A stretch of DNA of 64,000 nucleotides from Ceratorhiza oryzae-sativae (Eukaryota > Basidiomycota > Agaricomycetes > Cantharellales > Ceratobasidiaceae), in the NCBI GenBank assembly GCA_030998015.1, contig JARWMV010000027.1, forward strand, positions 1 through 64,000, given 5' to 3'. The stretch's first letter is position 1, and the number at the start of each line of letters is the position of its first letter. The notes under the pieces are model-generated. The model saw only the letters and a list, made by a program, of their open reading frames with translations. It was not told where the DNA came from and made no database searches. Below, piece after piece: positions 57,532 to 64,000 of this stretch. The position numbers were made by a program, and so were the translations under genes.

Positions 57532-58235
57532 ATGACTACTGCCAATCCGACCGCCTTGCCGATTCAGCTCGAGGGCAACTACAGCATACTGTTCGTGCCG
57601 ACGGTCCCTCGCGAAATTCCCCAGGACTTTGCAGCCGATCTCGGCGGGCTGTACGTCACGGCGGGAGAACCAGCCTCCGGCCGGAATGTCAAAGCAGCTC
57701 ACCTGGGTCAAGGTCTCCAAACAGTGAGGCTCATAATGTGAATTCTTGTCCCCGAAAAAAGCTAATCATTCATGCAAAGTGGCGATTCGAGCTCTATGAG
57801 GGGTTCTTTCACACCATCCGCCTGGTCATGCCAAAAGTCCAGGAAGAGGATTCTAAACTCGGGTTTTATAATCCCCTTCAGATTATCCCGGAGAATGTTA
57901 CGCTTGAAAACCCGTCGATTTACCACTTGCAAATTGCTAGTACAACCAAGAATGGTGTACTTGCGCGGTAAGTGCATTGCACAGAACCCCAGCGAGGATT
58001 CAAGATGTAACGACCTTTTGTGGTTTAGCATTCGGCCCGAGGGAGGCATCGGCCCCAAGGAAGGGTCTGATTATGTCACCATACCGCTTGGGCTGGATCA
58101 GGTATGTAGCAGGCTCAAGGTATTCATGGTCAACTGATCACTGACAGCCACTATTTGAAGCTGGTAGCTGAACGCTTCTTCACCGCCCCTCCAGAGGGCT
58201 TGTCTACTTGGCTTTTGGTTCCAGAACAGGATTGA
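57532..58235 (+). CDS. Small unknown protein, about four exons
   Basis: Exons 57532-57723 (MTTANPTALPIQLEGNYSIL), 57780-57967 (WRFELYEGFFHTIRLVMPK) and 58029-58101 (RIRPEGGIGPKEGSDYVTI) join in phase through introns of 56 and 61 nt. The third intron ends at about 58147. With that acceptor the last exon would read PLFEAGS and stop at 58171. One base over, the frame reads HYLKLVAERFFTAPPEGLS with WLLVPEQD and stops at 58235, which looks far more protein-like. Either a splice site was misread or one base is lost. Soluble, no signal peptide, no family recognised; length about 150-180 residues. Confidence 0.55.
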
Positions 58236-58239
58236 ATGA

Positions 58240-61056
58240 ATCAGTGTGTACTAGCCATATTGAAATCACAATGAAAATAGTCGGGTATAACCCCCCTTTC
58301 GCGCATATACGAACGAATGCACATATTTGGACATGACACTAATTCATGGAGTTTCAGTCATATCCTTATTACAGCCTGGGTACCCAGCGTACAACACAAA
58401 GCTACATCGCCCAGTTCTCCAAGCGCATAAGACGAATATCGTACAATGGTCTCGACAACACGAACTTTGTTGAAATACGACAGCAGACTTCACAATCCCT
58501 GGTGGACACAGGACGGGGTGTACCCTCTCTGAGGTAGCAACACGTTTTTCTTGTCGTTGCAACCTCATTTCCTCAAATTGCTCAAACCTGCGACCAAACC
58601 TGTCCAGTCGAGTCAATGGCGGGATTTGCAATACGAAAGTCACTAGGCACCCATACACTTATATTGGGTCTCCTCCGAAGCTTGCCATCACTAGGAAGAT
58701 GTATTTGTATCGCCTGATATGTGAGAGAAGCAAGCTGGTTGGCTCATAGAGTTTGCACGCAGCCCTGCTCTTTGGCCGTAACCTGCCAGTGCTACCATCC
58801 GAGGTTTTTGGCAAAGCGACGCATTGAACTAGCCTGATTAGGGGCGAGTGAATGAGTGGTAGGGTGGAAACAAAATACAATACTGACGGCATGCAGTTCA
58901 CAATGTGGTACTGAAGAATGATTTAACTAGGTCTATAGTGTGGATTGTACGCTTTGACTCACAGACTGTGGGGGCCAATCAACTGTGCTGCAGTGCATCA
59001 CATGGGGCACACCATTTTGAAGTGCAGTTGAAGTCGTTGAATTGAAGATTCTAAAAAGTAGGGTAATCCAAGCTAGAATGAGTCGCATCTCATAGAACTT
59101 GCTCAGGGTTGTGGTTAATCCAAGGCACGACGCACCTGTACGGGTGGAGAGCAGGTATAAATCATTTTCGCCGCGAGCCCAATAGAGGTCAATCGAAGAG
59201 CATTGTGGTCTTCTAGGCGGCGTAGCAGATTGCCAGATTCATCCGCCTCAGAATCGCGCCAGGCGTTTTAATAACAATTCAGAGGGGCCACGTCATGTTG
59301 GCCCGACTTATAAGGCATGCCCGGAAAATGGATGACCAATAATCAATGCTAAGCTCTTTTTGATGAGTGAAGCCCATGCGAGGACGTGAAATTTTCAGCG
59401 GATTGACCATCGTGTACTGAAAACACGCGCTGTATTTCCTAGGATATGGAGTCCTAATCAAACGTTGAGCTATAAATAGGCAGTCCGATCGGCGTATTTC
59501 GGAGCATGGTTTTATCTATGCCCCTCGTTACACATGATCTAGATTCTTTTTCCGGTGCAATGGAGGCGATGATAGTTGTCAAAGCTGAGGTTTGGCTGTT
59601 AGGGGCTCGCACTATCACGTGACTATTTGTTCCAAGCCATCGTACCTTGGAGCTGATGAGCTCCTCTTCCAGGTGCTTCTCACCAAAGAACATGCTTAAG
59701 TCAGAGATTGATGACCGTAGCGACCGGGGCGAGATCTGAGAAACACGAAAATCTCAGCACGAATGGAGTTGGGCTCCAATGCAGAGACACACTATCTAAG
59801 AAACACGAAAGTCTATACATCGGTTAGTGACGACAAAGTGTGAAACAAAGACGCATACAGTACGAATGGGAGGTGGCGCATATAATATAGCCATGCCCCT
59901 GAGACACACATAGAACAAGTAAGGGCGATAGAATCGGCTGGGAACGAGAATGCCAAAGCAAATTGGAAAAGGAAACATCGGCCACCGTAGATCCCCGTTG
60001 ATGCTGCGGATACAACGGAGCACCGAATATATGGAGATGTGCTCCGGTGACCCCGTCACTCAACAGAGAATCCCTCCAGCCCCAATCGGCCTCACTGGAG
60101 GTAGCCCTAGCTAGTGTCTCCCTCTGTGGTGCCAAAGCGATATACATCACTCCTTCTGGGCTTTGTTGTCAACAAACAGCACCCCAGCTACCAAACAACA
60201 GCGCGGAACGGACATTCTGATCAGTTAACCCGCTTGTTCGAATTCGATCTGCTGCGTTTGGCCACCATCTCTTGAAATTGAAACCATAGACCCCCAATTT
60301 AGCGGTGGGCTGGAGAGGGACTGGACAAAAACACTGTATTCAGTTCCTTGGTCTAGCCATACTCACACTCTCTAGCATAAAAAGTTCTGATGAAAAAATA
60401 GCTCCTTGGGCTTTTACGGTACGAAAATGCAGTATCGCCCCGCTCTCCACCGAGTGTAGCTTTGTACAATATAGATATGAGTATATTCAATGTACGGGGA
60501 GACTCTGGAAATCGCGTGAATCTCGTGCTTACCATAACGTTCGACAATTTTCGTGTATAAGGAGCGCATTCCGGTTCGGTAGATAGTCGACTACACGATC
60601 AATAGAATCTCAGTTACTCGTCTCGGGCAGGCTGCACTACGTGCATACATCGTGTGATATTTAGGATCGATTTCCACAGTGTTTCCAGCTCAGTATAGGC
60701 TAGGCCATCGACAAAACAGCCAAACTTGCCTTCAAGGCCCGAGGAGCTAGGTCCAACCCCTATAGATGTCTTGTTCATCCTTACTGGATGTACAGGCTAG
60801 GCATGATCTCCCTCGGCATCGCCGAGGCTCTTTGAGGTTCAGTTCGACTAACCGCTATTACCGAAATGGTGGCGGTTATTCAAGGCCCGTCGACAACCCT
60901 CTTAGTTTTCGCCCCTTGAAGAACACGTTTTTCGCGAGAACACTCATCTTTGGCAGCTGTAACGTCGTTACTACTATACCCGTGCCCAAGCTTCACTTTT
61001 GCTGTCCGCCTCTCCGCTTTTGCACTTTCATCGACAACATTTTCAAGTACCCTTGG
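58240..61056. other. No gene or repeat recognised in 2.8 kb
   Basis: Open frames are short on both strands, with no motif, repeat end or consistent splicing. It may be old, decayed transposon DNA. Confidence 0.4.
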
Positions 61057-61061
61057 CTAAT

Positions 61062-61305
61062 CATAGAAATCAAATGTATGTATATATTTATGTATAGAAA
61101 GATTTACAAAAGAATGTGTGTTCATGAGTGAATTCGATGATGTACGAGGGGCTCGCAGAGCCCTTATTTATACCCTACGAATACGTGTGAGTCATATGTT
61201 ATGCTGCTGCGCATATACTGCGCATACATGACGCATTCACACTTGACTCGGTTACTGACTCGTACACATTCTAGATCATTCGAGTATGTACATGTATATT
61301 CTACA
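61062..61305 (-). repeat. Solo LTR related to Copia-1 LTR
   Basis: On the minus strand it starts TGTAGAATATAC (61305) and ends GATTTCTATG (61062), close to an inverted TGTAGAAATC. A TATA box (GGGTATAAATAAGG) is followed by the perfect hairpin GGGCTC-TGC-GAGCCC. The perfect duplication CTAAT flanks it (61057-61061 and 61306-61310). Confidence 0.82.
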
Positions 61306-61310
61306 CTAAT

Positions 61311-62060
61311 ACTCAGCTTCTCGGGTATTTCTATCAGGCCCCAAAGCTACGCGTGGGCTCCAATTGTTCTGAGGCTTATTCAAGCGGAAGGACCCTACTG
61401 TCTATGCGCCAGGGCGGCAACACTGCTGGCGTCAGTTCGGCCCTTCGTTGCTATACGCCATACATGGGTGACGGGGCATGGCGAGCCCGACGCGATTTAG
61501 GGTCCACGGGTGGGCACGAGTGGCGGGAGCCGGTTGCCGCGCGTGCGTTTCCCGCTTTTGTTTTTGTTATTAATTTATTTCACTCCAATATGCCCTGGCC
61601 TGCGCACAATCTCACAAACTTGAATTGCTTTAGAGGGAAGGATGAAAACTGTCACGAGACAACGACAACGGCCTGACCCCGTACAAATAGTTACACCCAT
61701 ATGGTCCGGTTCTGTATCAGGTAGTCTCAAGGCTTTGCCTCGTGTTTCTTTCTTTTGCTATTTCCCACTTTGTAGGTCTCGCTTATGTATCATGCTTCGA
61801 TTGTATGCTAGAGTTGAATACATATAGTCAAGGGTTTCGTACCTGCTCCGCAGGTCGAAATACCTTCGCACCCCCCTTAATACGTCTGTCGGTTTTAGTA
61901 CGAGCCCTCCTACGGGTCGTAGCAAAAACGTTGAATCACAATCACCATTCGAAAATACGTAGAGATATCATACATTCAGTTAGTACAGCTGCGTCATAAA
62001 CCCTACAAATTACTGATTACTACATCTCGGCATTCATGAGTCGTGGAGAATATTGGTGCG
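61311..62060. other. No gene seen
   Basis: No supported feature. Confidence 0.4.
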
Positions 62061-62061
62061 A

Positions 62062-62400
62062 TCAAAGCTTTTTGCACTTGAAGGAGCCCAACTTGTCATT
62101 GAACCCCTGCGTCCTTAAGTCACTTGAACCTGGAGTGACATGGTCATAAGTGCGATGCGTTAAGCTTAATGCATTCTTGGTAATCACCTGGGTAAGATAA
62201 CCCTTCACACATACTCCACCCTCGGCATCCGATGTTACTGTAAGAATAATCATGTATGAGTAGGAAGGTTGAAAGATATAAGACATACGGATAGAGCCGA
62301 CACGAAGTTCCGTTACTAGGCTGGAAGCTGCTGATGATATTTATCCAGCCGCTGGGCATAAGAATACATGTGTCCATTCTAGGGGAAACCGATTAGTTTT
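62062..62400 (-). other. Possible beta/gamma-crystallin-like fragment
   Basis: The minus strand gives PSGWINIISSFQ (about 62350-62310) and, after a possible GTATGT..ACAG intron (62287-62238 region), RTYDHVTPGSS with QGFNDKLGSFKC (about 62130-62070). Both SGWxxxISSF and GFNDKLGSF resemble the metal-binding turn of beta/gamma-crystallin folds, which occur in small secreted fungal proteins. The two pieces are not in phase with my splice sites, and no signal peptide was found. It may be a relic. Confidence 0.28.
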
Positions 62401-62499
62401 TACGCTATGTGGATGTAGCTCCACTCACGGAACGCTTACAATCATCTGATGAGAGGATATCTCAACAACCCAGGTGATCAATGTATTATTTTATTCATA

Positions 62500-63549
62500 A
62501 CTCACGCAAGGAGGTCCCCAATAGATTTGATCGCAGAACATAACGTGTGGGCTTGTACTATTACTCTGACGGGGAACCATCGGTGCGGGGGCAGCCAAAG
62601 AGAGGCCGATCAAAGTCGATGTAGTGACCGTCAAGAATCGCATGGTGGTATGAGGGATTTTTGCAACTACTCTCCGCTCGAATATAACCTATCAAGCCAA
62701 GCCGAAAGGGCCCGGTGCTCCTGTCCAGCAATCCTGTGGCTCGATATAATCTCCGGTCCACGGGCTTGAACTATCCTATGGCTATGCGCCCAGCATCCGA
62801 TCCTGGAAGGATACCTAGTCAGAAGTCTCCCCCGTGAGAATAGTTCTAGATTCGTGTATACTCATTGGGCCTCTGTCATAAGGTGGTGGATAACATTACG
62901 GCGGTCTTCTGATCACAAGGAACGTTTCGGCTCTGACAAAGGAAATGGTGAGATGCTATTGGTAGAAATACTCCAACCATGGATCCTGGACGGCAATGCA
63001 GTGCAACGATCAATGCTTACTGGAGCAGTAAACACAGTCAACCAGCTCGGACATTGCCGTTACCGGGGATCTCGCTCTCGGAGGAAACTGGCCGATGACA
63101 TCATCCCTTGACTTTGTGAGAATTTTGTAGCAATTCGTGTGGAATCAAAATAGGCTAATGCTTCGAAAAAATTTTTCTGAACTTCTATTCCCAAATCCTG
63201 TGATACCAAACCTTGGGGTATATCTTCAATATGACAGAGCATATCGAGGATGCTGATTTTTCCATAATGTTTTGGCCTAAAATTCCCAAGAGGGCATGGA
63301 AGTGGATTGCACTATACGCTAGAAGATAAGTCGCGAGACATCAGCAACAATTTAGATCATACGTTTACATTCCGGAATATGAACAAGGATTGAAACTTTA
63401 ATGGTCTTACAGGCAGAATCCGTCTCTTCAGTCCATAGAAATAAAATTCTCAAGATTCAATCACGCCTAGAGCTCAAAAGCATCCAAAACTGGTGAGCAG
63501 TGCTAGCGTTCATGAAGCGCTCATCCAGATCAGGAGTGGTTGTCTCGTC
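62500..63549. other. No gene seen
   Basis: No supported feature. Confidence 0.4.
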
Positions 63550-63689
63550 TGTTAGATGTCACACATGGCTGCACGCATTGAATCATGCGATTTGTATCAG
63601 TGTATTTAGGCATAGCAGTAGAAAATTTTACATGAGAGAGAGATTACACCTAACCACCATGTCGCCTGCCCGCTACCTTGAGTTTTACA
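63550..63689 (-). repeat. Solo LT R, 140-bp family
   Basis: 140 bases on the minus-strand orientation of the family as seen in the plus sequence: TGTTAGATGTCACAC ... CTTGAGTTTTACA. Flanks TCGTC (63545-63549) and TCATC (63690-63694) match at four of five bases. It has several substitutions relative to the 26195-27688 LTRs, so it is older. Confidence 0.88.
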
Positions 63690-63694
63690 TCATC

Positions 63695-64000
63695 TCTCCC
63701 TCTTGACGCCTACAACGTCCAAAATAATCGGATGATGCTTTTGGTTGCTTTGCCCACGTTTTTTGTCACATCCAACAAAGAAAAAGGTCAGGAGGCATAA
63801 TTTGAGCATCCAAAAGTTTTTGGCTGTCGATGTGACGAATATTTTTGGACGTTTAGCCGAGTGGCATTTTGGCTTGACTCTGGCCGCCTCAGCCTTTTTT
63901 GGTTGAACTTTTTTACCACAGGAACTCAGTGTGCAAAATCTCCGTATAATACGTGTATAATATGCATATAATATCACCCAAATTACTCAGAGATCTTGGG
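63695..64000. other. AT-rich window end with imperfect inverted repeat
   Basis: AACGTCCAAAATAATCG near 63715 is roughly inverted at 63835-63862 (TATTTTTGGACGTTTAG). It may be part of a MITE cut by the window end. No gene. Confidence 0.3.

Noticed and set aside
34..64000. CRISPR arrays, operons, ribosome binding sites, tRNA or rRNA genes
   Set aside because: No regularly spaced repeats, no bacterial gene arrangement and no tRNA cloverleaf or rRNA sequence was recognised; the DNA is eukaryotic.

Overview
The window looks like nuclear DNA of a filamentous basidiomycete, most probably an Agaricomycete and perhaps a Rhizoctonia/Ceratobasidium relative (inference, no search possible). Reasons: genes are broken by many 45-60 nt GT..AG introns, a DUF6535-like four-helix protein and a Zn2Cys6 regulator are present, and the transposons (Ty1/copia elements, a Tad1-like LINE, a C2H2-containing DUF-type transposase) are those of Agaricomycetes. 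No prokaryotic, CRISPR, rRNA or tRNA signal was seen.

Left half (1 to about 29.5 kb) is a transposon landscape with one recognisable host gene (RTA1-like, 12.3-13.4 kb). A copia element (Copia-1, left end outside the window) is split by a second complete copia element (Copia-2, 1771-6725, target duplication AGATC). Then come solo LTRs of three LTR families (9405-9544, 10557-10779, 11371-11643, 15609-15840 and degenerate ones), a MITE-like inverted-repeat element, a full-length LINE (16284-22630, 14-bp target duplication, A tail), and a 6.5-kb terminal-inverted-repeat transposon (22970-29504, 283-bp near-identical TIRs, 8-bp duplication GGCTAAGT) whose transposase gene was itself interrupted by a 1.5-kb non-autonomous LTR element (26195-27688, duplication CATTG).

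Right half (30-64 kb) is gene-bearing. In order: Zn2Cys6 transcription factor (-), DUF6535 membrane protein (-), a solo LTR carrying another insertion, a decayed GT2 glycosyltransferase (-), a polysaccharide lyase family 14 gene (+), a large unknown gene (-), two doubtful small genes, acireductone dioxygenase of methionine salvage (+), a decayed class-3 lipase (-), an unknown gene with in-phase small exons (-), a candidate many-exon gene of unknown function (+), a chromate-type transporter (+), a small unknown four-exon gene (+). From 58.3 kb to the end I see only solo LTRs and a doubtful crystallin-like fragment. The genes do not form one pathway; they are independent host genes separated by TE debris.

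Exon borders given here were deduced by eye from splice signals, reading phase and family resemblance. Several transposon genes carry TGA stops consistent with C-to-T decay.
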